NCBI RefSeq assembly: GCF_020037125.1
Contig: NZ_JAIQDG010000003.1
Span: forward strand, 62,001 to 126,000
From: Myxococcus sp. RHSTA-1-4
GTDB taxonomy: Bacteria; Myxococcota; Myxococcia; Myxococcales; Myxococcaceae
DNA length: 64,000 nt
Direction of reading: 5' to 3'
Part shown: piece after piece, positions 55,778 to 64,000 of the stretch
Layout of the letters: each line of letters starts with the position of its first letter
Numbering within the stretch: the first letter of the stretch is position 1
Made by a program: the position numbers and the translations under genes
The notes under the pieces: model-generated
Database searches by the model: none
What the model saw: only the letters and a program-made list of their open reading frames with translations
Told to the model about the DNA's origin: nothing

Positions 55778-56638
55778 ATGGCGCAGGGATATTCGTTGAA
55801 CATCGGTCTGAACTCGGTGGACCCGGTCCACTACGCGGGATGGGACGGAGCGCTCCTGGCCTGCGAGGCGGACGCGGAGGACATGGAGCTCATCGCCCGC
55901 GCGCAGAACTACTCGGCGGTGCGCAAGGTGCTGACGAAGGAGGCGACACGCGCCCGGGTGCTGAAGGAGATGGACGAGGCGGCCCGGGTGCTGCAGCCCG
56001 GCGACCTCTTCCTGCTGACGTACTCGGGGCACGGCGGCCAGGTCCCCGACAAGAACAACGACGAGTCGGACGCCGAGGACGAGACGTGGGTGCTCTATGA
56101 CGGGCAGCTCATCGACGACGAAATCTATGGCGCGCTGGCGAAGCTGCGGCAGGGCGTGCGCGTGCTGATGTTCTCCGACAGTTGTCACAGCGGCACCGTG
56201 AGCAAGCTGGCCTACGCGGCGCTGCGCAACAGCGGCAGCCTGGGGATGCTGGCGGAGGAGGTGCAGGGCACGGAGGGCGCGGAGCAGCGCTTCAGGAACA
56301 TGCCGCTGCCCATTGCCCTGCGCACCTACCGCAACAACAAGGCCATGTACGACGCCGTCATGGACGCGCTGCCGAAGGAGGACCCGAAAGCGACGATGAA
56401 GGCGACGGTGCTCCTCATCTCCGGCTGCCAGGACAACCAGCTCTCCAGCGACGGCACCTTCAACGGCCTGTTCACCGCCAACCTGCTGCGCGTCTACAAC
56501 GGCGGCAAGTTCCGCGGCAGCCACCGCACCTTCCACCACCGCATCGGCCGCCGCATGCCGCCGCTGCAGTCGCCCAACTACTCCGTCGTCGGCGTCCCCA
56601 GCCGCGAGTTCGAGCGCCAGACGCCCTTCAAGGTCTGA
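55778..56638 (+). CDS. Cytosolic metacaspase-like C14 protease
   Basis: 286 residues. A single caspase domain with catalytic His85 in YSGHGGQVPD and Cys136 in SDSCHSGT, both surrounded by canonical residues, and an acidic basket (NNDESDAEDETW) of the kind that binds Arg or Lys at P1 in metacaspases. No signal peptide, so it acts in the cytosol, unlike the secreted caspase at 30409. GGAGGAG precedes the ATG. It follows the cyclase gene and could respond to its signal (inference). Confidence 0.88.
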   Translation: MAQGYSLNIGLNSVDPVHYAGWDGALLACEADAEDMELIARAQNYSAVRKVLTKEATRARVLKEMDEAARVLQPGDLFLLTYSGHGGQVPDKNNDESDAEDETWVLYDGQLIDDEIYGALAKLRQGVRVLMFSDSCHSGTVSKLAYAALRNSGSLGMLAEEVQGTEGAEQRFRNMPLPIALRTYRNNKAMYDAVMDALPKEDPKATMKATVLLISGCQDNQLSSDGTFNGLFTANLLRVYNGGKFRGSHRTFHHRIGRRMPPLQSPNYSVVGVPSREFERQTPFKV

Positions 56639-56667
56639 GCGCGCGCACCCATGCACTGAAACGGCGA

Positions 56668-56707
56668 GAGGGCCGGAGGCGGGGAGACCCCCCCGCGCCC
56701 GGCCCTC
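56668..56707. terminator. Bidirectional terminator between metacaspase and proS
   Basis: A perfect 9-bp stem (GAGGGCCGG/CCGGCCCTC) lies between two convergent genes, 30 nt after one stop and 21 nt before the other. Confidence 0.6.
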
Positions 56708-56728
56708 CGTCAACCGCTCACGTGCGGC

Positions 56729-58162
56729 TCAGTACGCCTTGGAGAACACGATGCGGCCCGGCGACGGCTCGCCGGTGACGACGCACTTGCCCGGCTCCTG
56801 CTTGAGGCTGAAGGGCCGGCAGCGCGTGGTGAGCCCCGTCTCCTCCTTGATGCGGGCCTCCACCTTCGGGTCCAGGTTCCAGTGCGCCAGCAGGAAGCCC
56901 GCGTCCGCCTTCTCCTTCATCTCCTCGTAGGAGTTGACCTCGAAGGTGTTGGCGTCACGGAAGGCCTTCGCCTTGTTGAACAGGTCCTTCTGCATGGCGT
57001 CCAGCATGGCCTGGGCCCTGGACACCGCCTCGCCCAGCGGGATGAACTCCTTCTGCTTCAAGTCCCGGCGCACCATGACGCACGAGTCCTTGGCCAGGTC
57101 CTTGGGCCCCAGCTCGATGCGCAGGCACGTGCCGATGAGCTCGTGCTCGAAGTACTTGAAGCCCGGGCCCTTGGACTCGTCGTCGTCCACCGTCACGCCC
57201 AGGCCCGCCTTGCGCAGGTCCGCCGCCAGCGCGTGGCTCTTCTCCAGCACCTGCGCCTTCTCCGCGTCCGACGCCTTGCCGAAGATGGGGATGATGACCA
57301 CGTGGTTGGACGCCAGCTTCGGCGGGACAATCAGGCCGTTGTCATCCGAGTGGGTCATGATGAGGCCGCCGATGAGGCGCGTGGACACGCCCCACGACGT
57401 CTGCCACACGTAGTGCTGCTTGCCGTCGCGGCCCTGGAACTGCGTGTCGAAGGCCTTGGCGAAGTTCTGCCCCAGGTTGTGGCTGGTGCCCGCCTGCAGC
57501 GCCTTCTTGTCCTGCATCATCGCCTCGATGCTGTAGGTGCGCAGCGCGCCGGCGAAGCGCTCCGACTCCGACTTGCGGCCCGGCAGCACCGGCATCGCCA
57601 TGTAGTCCTCGGCGAACGTCCGGTAGACCTCCAGCATCTGGAGCGTCTCCTTCTCCGCGTCCTCCTCCGTCTCGTGGCAGGTGTGGCCCTCCTGCCAGAG
57701 GAACTCCGTCGTCCGCAGGAACAGGCGCGTGCGCATCTCCCAGCGCATCACGTTCGCCCACTGGTTCAGGAGCAGGGGCAAGTCCCGGTAGCTCTGAATC
57801 CACTTGGCGAACGAGCGGTTGATGATGGTCTCACTGGTGGGCCGGATGACGTAGGGCTCCTCCAGCTTGGCGCCGCCCGCGTGCGTGACGACGGCGAGCT
57901 GCGGGTTGAAGCCCTCGACGTGCTCGGCCTCCTTCTTCAGGTAGCTCTCGGGGATGAGCAGCGGGAAGTAGGCGTTCTTGTGGCCCAGGTCCTTGAACAT
58001 CTTGTCCAGGACCCGCTGCATGTTCTCCCAGATGGCGTAGCCGTTGGGCCGGATGACCATGCAGCCCTTCACGTCCGAGTAGTCGGCGAGCTTCGCCTTC
58101 TGGACCAGGTCGACGTACCACTCGGAAAAGCCCTTCTCGCGGGGCGTGAGCTTCTCGGCCAT
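56729..58162 (-). CDS. proS: Prolyl-tRNA synthetase, archaeal/eukaryal type
   Basis: 477 residues. It charges tRNA-Pro. The compact length, start ([20 protein letters not shown]) and C-terminal zinc-domain-like tail mark the archaeal/eukaryal ProS type, with no cis-editing insertion. Class II motifs: RPTSETII, the motif-2 loop [21 protein letters not shown], and motif 3 in [14 protein letters not shown]. Such ProS is also found in some bacteria including myxobacteria. GAAGGGTG lies before the ATG. It is divergent from the DUF4336 gene. Confidence 0.94.
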   Translation of the reverse strand: MAEKLTPREKGFSEWYVDLVQKAKLADYSDVKGCMVIRPNGYAIWENMQRVLDKMFKDLGHKNAYFPLLIPESYLKKEAEHVEGFNPQLAVVTHAGGAKLEEPYVIRPTSETIINRSFAKWIQSYRDLPLLLNQWANVMRWEMRTRLFLRTTEFLWQEGHTCHETEEDAEKETLQMLEVYRTFAEDYMAMPVLPGRKSESERFAGALRTYSIEAMMQDKKALQAGTSHNLGQNFAKAFDTQFQGRDGKQHYVWQTSWGVSTRLIGGLIMTHSDDNGLIVPPKLASNHVVIIPIFGKASDAEKAQVLEKSHALAADLRKAGLGVTVDDDESKGPGFKYFEHELIGTCLRIELGPKDLAKDSCVMVRRDLKQKEFIPLGEAVSRAQAMLDAMQKDLFNKAKAFRDANTFEVNSYEEMKEKADAGFLLAHWNLDPKVEARIKEETGLTTRCRPFSLKQEPGKCVVTGEPSPGRIVFSKAY

Positions 58163-58271
58163 GTGCGGAGCACCCTTCGTAAGTCGTTGAAAGAGGACGG
58201 TTGCCTACGCCGGGCCCACCCGGAAATCAACGGCCCCGTCGCCCCTTGCGTCACCCGCCCCATGGAACGGG

Positions 58272-58300
58272 TTGCGGATTTTTCGACCGGCGGTCAAAAT
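58272..58300 (+). promoter_or_regulatory. Promoter with TetR-type palindromic operator for the DUF4336-TetR pair
   Basis: TTGCGG and CAAAAT are 17 bp apart. Between and over them lies a palindrome at 58281-58299, TTTCGACCG-G-CGGTCAAAA, with one mismatch between 9-bp arms. It resembles the GACCGnCGGTC operators of TetR-family repressors. The TetR gene lies in the downstream unit, so autorepression is likely. Confidence 0.65.
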
Positions 58301-58338
58301 GAGGAGCGAAGGTTGAAAACAGCTCCCGGGAGGTACCC

Positions 58339-59013
58339 ATGCTTCAACCCGTGGCCGAGGGTGTTCACGTTCTCACCGTCGACTTCCGTATGGGAGGCTT
58401 CGACCTGGGAGGCCGGATGACAGTCATCCGCCTGCCGGACGGCGGGCTGTGGGTGCACTCGCCCGTCCGCTTCGGCCCCGAGGTGCGCGCCGCGGTGGAT
58501 GCGCTGGGGCCGGTGCGCTTCCTGGTGGCGCCCAACCTCATGCACCACCTGGCCCTCCAGGACTGGGCGGCGGCGTACCCGGAGGCGAAGGTGGCGGCGC
58601 CGGCGGGCCTGAGGCGCAAGCGGCCGGAGTTGCGCATCGACGTGGAGCTGGGGGACACGCCGGACGCGGGCTGGGCGGGCGCCATCGACCAGGTGCTCGT
58701 GCGGGGCATGCCGAAGCTGGACGAGTGCCTCTTCTTCCACCGCCCCAGCCGCACGGTGCTCGTCACGGACCTGGCCTTCAACATCCACCGGACGGGCTCG
58801 TGGTTCACCCGCGCGTACCTGAAGCTCTGCGGCGCGTGGCAGCGGCTGTCGCCCACGCTCATCACCCGGGCCGTCATGAAGGACAAGGCGGCAGTGCGCG
58901 CGTCGCTGGACAAGGTGCTGGCATGGGACGCGGAGCGGGTGGTGGTGTGCCACGGCGACGTGGTGGAGCGCGGTGGCCGGGAGGCGCTGGTGGATGGCTT
59001 CCGCCGGCTCTAG
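58339..59013 (+). CDS. DUF4336 protein, metallo-beta-lactamase-like
   Basis: 224 residues. Signature of DUF4336: VAPNLMHHLALQDWAAAYPEAKVAAPAG, LVTDLAFNI and VVVCHGDVVERGG. The family resembles the metallo-beta-lactamase fold, with His/Asp residues that could hold metals. No signal peptide. AGGAGCGAAGG-like sequence and GGGAGG precede the ATG. It overlaps the start of the TetR gene, so both are under the palindrome at 58281. Confidence 0.82.
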   Translation: MLQPVAEGVHVLTVDFRMGGFDLGGRMTVIRLPDGGLWVHSPVRFGPEVRAAVDALGPVRFLVAPNLMHHLALQDWAAAYPEAKVAAPAGLRRKRPELRIDVELGDTPDAGWAGAIDQVLVRGMPKLDECLFFHRPSRTVLVTDLAFNIHRTGSWFTRAYLKLCGAWQRLSPTLITRAVMKDKAAVRASLDKVLAWDAERVVVCHGDVVERGGREALVDGFRRL

Positions 59014-59713
59014 TGGAGGAGGGCGGAAGTCCCCCGCCGGCCGCCGCCGTGCGCCGCCCCGGGACGAGGTGCCCGTTTCGGGTGAGGAGGCACGCGAGGC
59101 CCGCAAGGCGCGCCGCCAGGAGGGACGCCGCAAGGCCATCCTCGCCGCCGCGCGCGCGGTGCTGGTGCGCGGAGGTGTCACCGGGCTGACGCTGGAGGCG
59201 GTGGCCGCGGAGGCCGACCTGAGCAAGCCGTCGCTCTTCTACTACTTCCGCTCCAAGGAGGAGCTCGTCGGGGAGCTGGCGGTGGAGGGGCTGGCGCGCG
59301 AGGTGGAGGTGCTGGAGGCGGCGGTGGCCTCCGCCAGCGGCGGGGTGGAGGCCCTGGCGGCGCTGGTGCGGGCCAAGGTGGACCTGTACGCGGAGGACCT
59401 GGACGCCTTCCGCGTCGTCTACCTCTGGCCGCAGTTCCTGGGCCGCCAGTCCGGCTCGCAGCGCGAGCGCGTCTACGCGCTGAGCGCGCGGCTCAATGAC
59501 GCGCTCGAGGCCCGGCTCCAGGCGGACGCGCGCGCGGGCCGCCTCGCTCCGGGCTTCCAGCCGCGCCGGCTGGCCAACGTCGCGTGGACGGTGGCACACG
59601 GCCTGCTGTCGCTGGTGGCGGGATTGGAAAATGCCGGTGGGAACACGCGCTACACGCTGTTGCAACTGCGTGACGAGGCCTGTGCGCTGCTGCTGCGGAC
59701 CGGCGTGCGCTGA
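58994..59713 (+). CDS. TetR/AcrR-family repressor
   Basis: 239 residues from ATG 58994, which lies inside the end of the DUF4336 gene; GTG 58973 or a GTG further in are possible. The helix-turn-helix (about 42-85) reads AILAAARAVLVRGGVTGLTLEAVAAEADLSKPSLF in two parts, and FYYFRSKEELV is the family mark. The C-terminal ligand domain is not assigned. It probably represses its own unit through the palindrome at 58281. Confidence 0.85.
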   Translation: MASAGSSGGGRKSPAGRRRAPPRDEVPVSGEEAREARKARRQEGRRKAILAAARAVLVRGGVTGLTLEAVAAEADLSKPSLFYYFRSKEELVGELAVEGLAREVEVLEAAVASASGGVEALAALVRAKVDLYAEDLDAFRVVYLWPQFLGRQSGSQRERVYALSARLNDALEARLQADARAGRLAPGFQPRRLANVAWTVAHGLLSLVAGLENAGGNTRYTLLQLRDEACALLLRTGVR

Positions 59714-59784
59714 GGGTGCTGTGAACCTTTGCCGCGCCGCGCTAGAAAGGGGCTCCTTCCCAGTCGTATGTCTCAGGAGGCTTC

Positions 59785-60393
59785 ATGCGGTCGTCTCTCT
59801 CGTCTCTCCGGGCTGCCGGCGTCATGGCGGCGTGCCTCGTCTCGGGTTCCGCGCTCGCCTACTCCACCGGTCAGAGCGGCTACAGCGGCAAGCCGCCGGC
59901 CCAGTCGTGCATGAGCTCCACCTGCCACTCGGGGGGCACGACGCCCACGGTGACGCTGGAGGGGCCCGCCAGCCTCGAGGCGGGGGCCACCGGAAACTAC
60001 AAGCTCGTCATCACCGGCGGCCCCGGCGTCCGGGGCGGCTTCAACGTGGGGGTGGACAACGGCACGCTGCAGCCGGGCTCGGGCCAGAAGAAGGATGCGT
60101 CGAGCGGCGAGCTGACGCACTCCCAGCCGAAGGCCTTCAGCAACGGCCGCGTGGAGTTCGACTTCACCCTCGTCGCGCCGTCCAGCGGCGGCACCATCAA
60201 CCTCTACGGCGCCGGCAACTCCACCAACTACAACCAGGATGAGTTCGGTGACGGCGCGGCCCAGTCGCTGAAGGCCATCACCGTGACGGGTGGCGAGGAT
60301 GATGGAGGCGGGTGCGCCGCGGCCGGTGGCGCGCCGCTGCTGGGTGCGGTGCTGATGGTGCTGGGCGCCCGCCTGGGCCGCCGCCGCAAGTAG
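59785..60393 (+). CDS. MXYO-CTERM-anchored protein, MXAN_6652-like
   Basis: 202 residues. Signal peptide, a possible heme-type C-x4-CH motif (CMSSTCHSG) at about 38-46, a beta-rich domain, and the MXYO-CTERM sorting tail: a Gly-Cys motif (GGGCAAAGG), a hydrophobic helix and basic RRRK at the end. Myxosortase-type enzymes are thought to process this tail and anchor the protein at the cell surface. The resemblance to NCBI's MXAN_6652 family is from memory. AGGAGG lies 6 nt before the ATG. Confidence 0.85.
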   Translation: MRSSLSSLRAAGVMAACLVSGSALAYSTGQSGYSGKPPAQSCMSSTCHSGGTTPTVTLEGPASLEAGATGNYKLVITGGPGVRGGFNVGVDNGTLQPGSGQKKDASSGELTHSQPKAFSNGRVEFDFTLVAPSSGGTINLYGAGNSTNYNQDEFGDGAAQSLKAITVTGGEDDGGGCAAAGGAPLLGAVLMVLGARLGRRRK

Positions 60394-60477
60394 TCGCCTG
60401 CCTGCCCGCCGGGCGGGCCCGGGAGGGTGGGGCGACAGGGCGGAGGGACGCGGCCTAACATCCGCGCCCTTCCGACA

Positions 60478-61356
60478 ATGCACCTCCGCCGACTCCTTCC
60501 CATCCTGTTCCTGATGGGGCCGCTCGCGTGTGCGAGCGGTCCCGGCCTCCGTCCACCGGAGGCCCCGGTCGCCTCCGTGCAGCGCAAGACGGGGGAGCTG
60601 CGGGTGATGACCTTCAACATCCAGTCCGGAGCCCGGGGGCTGGAGGGCGTGGCGCGCGTCATCCGCGCCTCGGTGCCGGACGTCGTCGCGCTGCAGGAGG
60701 TGGACGTCGGCTCCACACGCGCGGGCGGGGTGGACCAGGTGGCGGAGCTGTCGCGCCTCACCGGCCTGCCGTACCGCGCGCACTTCCGCACCACGAAGCT
60801 GTACGGCGGTGACTACGGCATCGCCCTCCTGTCCCGCTTCCCGCTGGAGGCGCTGGCGCAGTATCCGCTGCCGGTGCCCGCTGGCGCGGAGCCCCGCACG
60901 CTGGCCCACGCGGTGCTCCAGATGGACGGGCGCGAGGTGAGCGTCTACCTCACCCACCTCATCCGCCGCCCCTTCAACGGGGACGCGCGCGTGCGCCAGA
61001 GCGTGCGGGTGGCCCGGCTGATGGCGGCCGACACGCGGCCCAAGCTGCTCCTGGGAGACCTCAACGACGACCCGGGCTCGCGCCCCATCCGCCTGCTGCG
61101 GCGGAGCATGCAGGACGTGGTCGCCACCACCGGCGGGGCCGGGGGCACGTACCCGCTGCCGCTCTTCCTGCCCACGCTGCGCATCGACTACGTGCTGGCG
61201 TGTGACGCCTTCACGCCCGTCTCCAGCCGGGTGCTGCGCGTGGACGTGTCGGACCACTACCCGGTGGTGGCGGACCTGCGGCTGAAGGAAGAGGCCGCCC
61301 CGGCGGTGGCCGGGCGCGCCGCCCCGGCGTCCCTGCCCGCCAGCTCCGCGCCCTGA
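60478..61356 (+). CDS. Secreted endonuclease/exonuclease/phosphatase-family lipoprotein
   Basis: 292 residues from ATG 60478. Lipobox-like PLAC after a short signal peptide. EEP core: VMTFNIQSG, ALQEVDVGS, IALLSRFPL, HLIRRPF, LLLGDLNDDPGS, IDYVLAC and SDHYPVVADL, so all catalytic residues are there. It may act on nucleic acids or on phospholipid head groups. A TAACAT element lies 16 nt before the start. The tail is Ala/Pro-rich. Confidence 0.88.
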   Translation: MHLRRLLPILFLMGPLACASGPGLRPPEAPVASVQRKTGELRVMTFNIQSGARGLEGVARVIRASVPDVVALQEVDVGSTRAGGVDQVAELSRLTGLPYRAHFRTTKLYGGDYGIALLSRFPLEALAQYPLPVPAGAEPRTLAHAVLQMDGREVSVYLTHLIRRPFNGDARVRQSVRVARLMAADTRPKLLLGDLNDDPGSRPIRLLRRSMQDVVATTGGAGGTYPLPLFLPTLRIDYVLACDAFTPVSSRVLRVDVSDHYPVVADLRLKEEAAPAVAGRAAPASLPASSAP

Positions 61357-61376
61357 GCCGCGCCGGCTCCGCGCAC

Positions 61377-61400
61377 CCGGGTACGGAGCGCCGTACCCGG
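61377..61400. terminator. Bidirectional hairpin terminator
   Basis: A perfect 10-bp stem (CCGGGTACGG/CCGTACCCGG) with a 4-nt loop lies between convergent genes, 20 nt after one stop and 14 nt before the other. Confidence 0.65.
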
Positions 61401-61414
61401 AGCCGCGGTGTCCG

Positions 61415-61966
61415 TCAGCTCACGTTGAAGCGGTAGAGCACGTCCTGGTCGCCCCGGGTGTAGCCCTTGAGCACCTGGTGCGAGAGGTTCTTCGCGCCCA
61501 GGTAGTTGAGGCCGCCGAAGGCGAAGCCCATGACGGACAGCTCGAAGTACACGTGGGGATGGGGCACGTTGGTGATGCTCAGGTCCGTGTAGCCCTGGCC
61601 CGGGTGGACGCTCAGGTCTCCCTCGGTGAAGTAGCCCTTCCAGATGCCGGGCGTGAAGAGGAGGAAGCGCCGCAGGTCTCCGGGGCCGAACATCGTCTTG
61701 AGCTGGCCCTGGCTGAGCGCGTACTCGGCGGACTTGATGCCGAACTGCCACCAGGCGTCCGGGTTGCCGCCGTAGAAGCGCTTCAGCAGCTCCTCGTTGA
61801 GGCGGAGGAAGGCCGAGGCCGGCATGCGCGTCACCGGCATGATGGCGCCGGCGAAGAACGGCTCCTTCTTCGCGAAGTCGCTGAGAAAGGCCTTCCAGGC
61901 CGCCTCGCCGTGGGACTGCACCATCATCTGCTGTCGCGCCAGGAATGCGACGCCTTTGACTTCCAT
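61415..61966 (-). CDS. Conserved hypothetical protein, DUF2378/TIGR02265-like
   Basis: 183 residues from ATG 61966 with AGGAGGG upstream. Pattern VKGVAFLARQQMMVQSHGEAAW, a conserved aromatic SAEYALSQGQL, and GIWKGYFTEGDLSV recalls the TIGR02265-type paralogous family of myxobacteria, also compared with heme-NO-binding folds. The assignment is from memory and not firm. No membrane segment or signal peptide. Confidence 0.6.
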   Translation of the reverse strand: MEVKGVAFLARQQMMVQSHGEAAWKAFLSDFAKKEPFFAGAIMPVTRMPASAFLRLNEELLKRFYGGNPDAWWQFGIKSAEYALSQGQLKTMFGPGDLRRFLLFTPGIWKGYFTEGDLSVHPGQGYTDLSITNVPHPHVYFELSVMGFAFGGLNYLGAKNLSHQVLKGYTRGDQDVLYRFNVS

Positions 61967-62098
61967 ACGAGTGCCCTCCTGAGTGGCCCCTGCCTTGCTG
62001 CCTGATGGGATGCTCCGGCGTGCTCCGGGCACTTCCATTGTGCTTCGGGTTTCCCGGGGATGAAACGAGCGCGCGGCGAAAAGCGCCCGCCCGCCCGG

Positions 62099-62482
62099 TT
62101 ATTCCAGCTGGAGGCCGCAGTCGGCGCAGGCGCCCGCCACCAGCGGGGCGGCGGTGCCGCAGGCCGGGCAGGGCAGCTCGCCGTCCTCACTCGGGGCCGG
62201 CAGGGCCGGGGCGCCATCCGGCAGCAGCCCCTCGCGCTGGAGGGTGTCCACCCAGCGCTGCTGGAGGAGCGCTGCCACGCGGGGGCCGTCTTCGGGGCGC
62301 ACCAGCACCTGGAACTTCGGGCTGCACCCCATCTTCCCGCACGCCTCGCGGTGGACGAGCGCCGGCACGTCCGCGCCCAGGCAGGCCTCCACCAGCCGCC
62401 GCGCATCCATCAGCGGCATCTCCGCGCAGGGCACCAGCTCCGCGCCCGACAGCGCCTTCGTCGCTTCTTGCTCGGTCATCAC
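62099..62482 (-). CDS. DUF2007-like protein with C-terminal zinc ribbon
   Basis: 127 residues. The first 75 resemble small DUF2007 signal-transducing proteins (ALVHREACG, FQVLVRPEDGPRVAALLQQ), and the last 25 hold a four-Cys zinc ribbon (CPACGTAAPLVAGACADCG). ATG 62479 is an alternative start. Cytosolic; role unknown. Confidence 0.7.
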   Translation of the reverse strand: MMTEQEATKALSGAELVPCAEMPLMDARRLVEACLGADVPALVHREACGKMGCSPKFQVLVRPEDGPRVAALLQQRWVDTLQREGLLPDGAPALPAPSEDGELPCPACGTAAPLVAGACADCGLQLE

Positions 62483-62597
62483 CCCGGGATTGGAGCGCAG
62501 GGGGATGGGAGCCGTCCAGTCCGCTCGTTCGTTCGCCTGCCCTCCCCGATGCCCATCAGACGCTCTTCCTACGCCCCCGCCTCTCGCGCGGTTCGAC

Positions 62598-62603
62598 TAC
62601 CCT
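62598..62603 (+). promoter_or_regulatory. -10-like element giving a probable leaderless ydcF-like mRNA
   Basis: TACCCT stands 6 nt before GTG 62610, with no ribosome-binding site. Confidence 0.3.
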
Positions 62604-62609
62604 GGGCCG

Positions 62610-63257
62610 GTGCCTCCTGCGTCCCTGTCCGCCCGGCCCGGGCGCCTGCGTCGCCTCCTGCTCGTGGCGGGAGGCGCGCTGACGTTCGGCGTCTTCGGGC
62701 TGGCCTGGGTGGTGGACCGCTTCGGCCAGCGCGAGCGGGCGGAGGCCGCGGACGCGGTGGTGGTGCTGGGCGCGCGGGTGCTTCCGGGCGGCGTGCCCTC
62801 CGGCGCGCTGCGGGCGCGCACGGAGAAGGCGGTGGAGCTGTACCAGCGCGGCCTCGCGCCCCGGCTCGTCTTCTCCGGAGGCGTGGGAGTGAATCCGCCC
62901 TCCGAGGCGCGGGTGATGCTGGCGCTGGCGACGCGGCTGGGCGTGCCGGAGGCGGCATGCACCCTGGAGGAGGAGAGCCACTCCACGGAGGAGAACGCCC
63001 GCCTCGCGGTGAAGCTGCTGCGCGGGCTGGGCGCGCGGCGCGTGGTGGTGGTCTCGGACCCGTACCACCTGCTGCGCGCGCGCCAGTACTTCCGGCTGAA
63101 CGGACTGGACGTGGCCACCAGCCCCGCGCTGGAGACCGAGCGCAACCTCAGCCCGGTGGACCGCTTCTACTGGACGGTGCGCGAGGCCATCGCCCTGCTG
63201 CTGCACCCGCGCGTGCTGCTGGCCCGCGCGCCCGCGCCTACTCCGCCGGCACCGTGA
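62610..63257 (+). CDS. YdcF/DUF218-family membrane-anchored protein
   Basis: 215 residues from GTG 62610. One membrane helix at about 15-35 (LLLVAGGALTFGVFGLAWVV), then the DUF218 fold: AVVVLGARVLPGGVPS, RTEKAVELYQRG, LVFSGG, ESHSTEENA, VVVVSDPYHLLRA. Members include ElyC/SanA-like envelope proteins. The start is chosen because no upstream ATG in frame gives a plausible leader. It overlaps the convergent protease gene by 20 bp. Confidence 0.83.
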   Translation: MPPASLSARPGRLRRLLLVAGGALTFGVFGLAWVVDRFGQRERAEAADAVVVLGARVLPGGVPSGALRARTEKAVELYQRGLAPRLVFSGGVGVNPPSEARVMLALATRLGVPEAACTLEEESHSTEENARLAVKLLRGLGARRVVVVSDPYHLLRARQYFRLNGLDVATSPALETERNLSPVDRFYWTVREAIALLLHPRVLLARAPAPTPPAP

Positions 63258-64000
63258 GCGCGCGCAGCGCCCGCTGGCCACCGGGCGACACCACGCGCAG
63301 CAGCACGGGCTCGCCGGGCTCCGCCTCGCGCAGCGCGCGGACCAGGTCACGCGCGCGGCGCACGGGCTGACCGCGCGCCTCCACCACCACCATGCCCGGC
63401 GCCAGCCCCGCGCGCTCCGCCACCGAGCCCGCGTCCACATCCGTCACCAGCGCGCCCGAGCCAGGCAGCCCCTGCGCCTGTGCGAGCCGCGCGTCCATGT
63501 CGGAGATGACCAGGCCCACGCGCTGGTCCGGCGGCATCTCCTCCGCGCCGGGGCGGCCGCGCGACGCCACGCCCTCCAGGTCCGGCCGGGTGCCCAGCGT
63601 CGCCTTCACCTCCTCCCGCTTCCCGTCGCGGTAGACGGAGAGGGTGAGCGCGGTACCGGGCGCCTTCAGCGCCACCGCGCGCGTGAGGGCGCCGCCGGAC
63701 GCGATGGGCTGCCCGTCCACGGCGATGATGACGTCATCCGGCCGGAGCCCGGCCGCGGCGGCGGGCGTGTCCTCGCTGACGTCGGTGACGACGGCGCCCT
63801 CGCGCGTGGGCAGGCCCAGCGCCTCGCCCAGGTCCGCCGTCAAGTCCTGCACGGCCACGCCCAGCCAGCCGCGCGTGACGGCGCCCTCCTCCTCGAGCTG
63901 GGGCAGCAGCGCGCGGACGAGGTTGCTCGGCACCGCGAAGCCGATGCCCGAGCCCTGGCCGACGATGGCCGTGTTGATGCCCACCACCTCGCCCCGGAGG
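63238..64000 (-). CDS. HtrA/DegP-type serine protease with two PDZ domains (5' part outside window)
   Basis: The frame enters from the right edge, so the N-terminus, signal peptide and catalytic Ser are missing; the visible part starts GEVVGINTAIVGQGSGIGFAVP, split as GEVVGINTAIVG and QGSGIGFAVP, which directly follows the active site in this family. Two PDZ domains follow at about 55-145 and 165-245 of the visible part (RGWLGVAVQDL, DEDTPAAAAGLRPDDVI-like). It degrades or refolds damaged periplasmic proteins. Stop at 63238. Confidence 0.85.
   Translation of the reverse strand, partial: LRGEVVGINTAIVGQGSGIGFAVPSNLVRALLPQLEEEGAVTRGWLGVAVQDLTADLGEALGLPTREGAVVTDVSEDTPAAAAGLRPDDVIIAVDGQPIASGGALTRAVALKAPGTALTLSVYRDGKREEVKATLGTRPDLEGVASRGRPGAEEMPPDQRVGLVISDMDARLAQAQGLPGSGALVTDVDAGSVAERAGLAPGMVVVEARGQPVRRARDLVRALREAEPGEPVLLRVVSPGGQRALRALTVPAE

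Overview
The window is about 70% GC with strongly GC-biased third codon positions and reads as a chromosomal segment of a myxobacterium, most likely of the Myxococcus/Corallococcus/Archangium group. The signs are an MXYO-CTERM sorting tail, an ADYC-motif secreted protein, DUF7151 lipoproteins, several Ser/Thr kinases (one fused to STAND and FGE-sulfatase modules), two caspase-like proteases, many lipoproteins and a GrpE/DnaK pair resembling the GrpS/SglK pair of Myxococcus xanthus. No rRNA, tRNA, IS element, phage gene or CRISPR array was seen. The high GC opens very long antisense frames, which I treated as shadows.

Layout. 1-7 kb: the 5' part of a kinesin-light-chain-type TPR protein, an ADYC protein, and a 1339-residue kinase divergent from a sigma-70-like factor. 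7-12 kb: a YfbK-like VWA protein, ThiL, then a chemotaxis-like operon. 12-18 kb: CheW-CheY-CheA-CheC and then LarB-LarC for the nickel-pincer cofactor. 18-24 kb (minus): a zinc-ribbon membrane protein coupled to a Ycf46-like AAA+ ATPase, an unknown protein, a cyclic-nucleotide-binding kinase-like protein without its phospho-acceptor His, and a polytopic membrane protein. 24.4-33.6 kb (minus): one compact operon of ECF-like sigma factor, membrane anti-sigma factor, secreted caspase and three tandem DUF7151/receptor-L-like lipoproteins; this is the most interesting candidate system. 33.9-36.2 kb: a lipoprotein nuclease with Ig and lamin-tail domains.

36-43.6 kb: a Lys-rich-tailed protein, GrpE, DnaK, a small membrane protein, a GAF-like Ser/Thr kinase and a divergent pair of DUF2382 stress proteins. 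43.7-48.5 kb: a complete translationally coupled branched-chain amino-acid-type ABC importer. 48.7-56.6 kb: a lipoprotein, Tam-like methyltransferase, MopE-motif lipoprotein, YiiX-like amidase, ThpR, YdjM-like protein, adenylate cyclase and a second caspase. 56.7-64 kb: archaeal/eukaryal-type ProS, a DUF4336-TetR pair with a clear palindromic operator, the MXYO-CTERM protein, a secreted EEP-family nuclease, small unknowns, a YdcF protein and the 3' part of an HtrA/DegP protease.

Regulatory DNA is visible in several places: hairpin terminators between convergent genes, a TetR-type operator inside a promoter, and TAnnnT elements 6-9 nt ahead of several start codons that lack a Shine-Dalgarno sequence, which suggests leaderless mRNAs. 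All calls come from reading the sequence; no database search was run.
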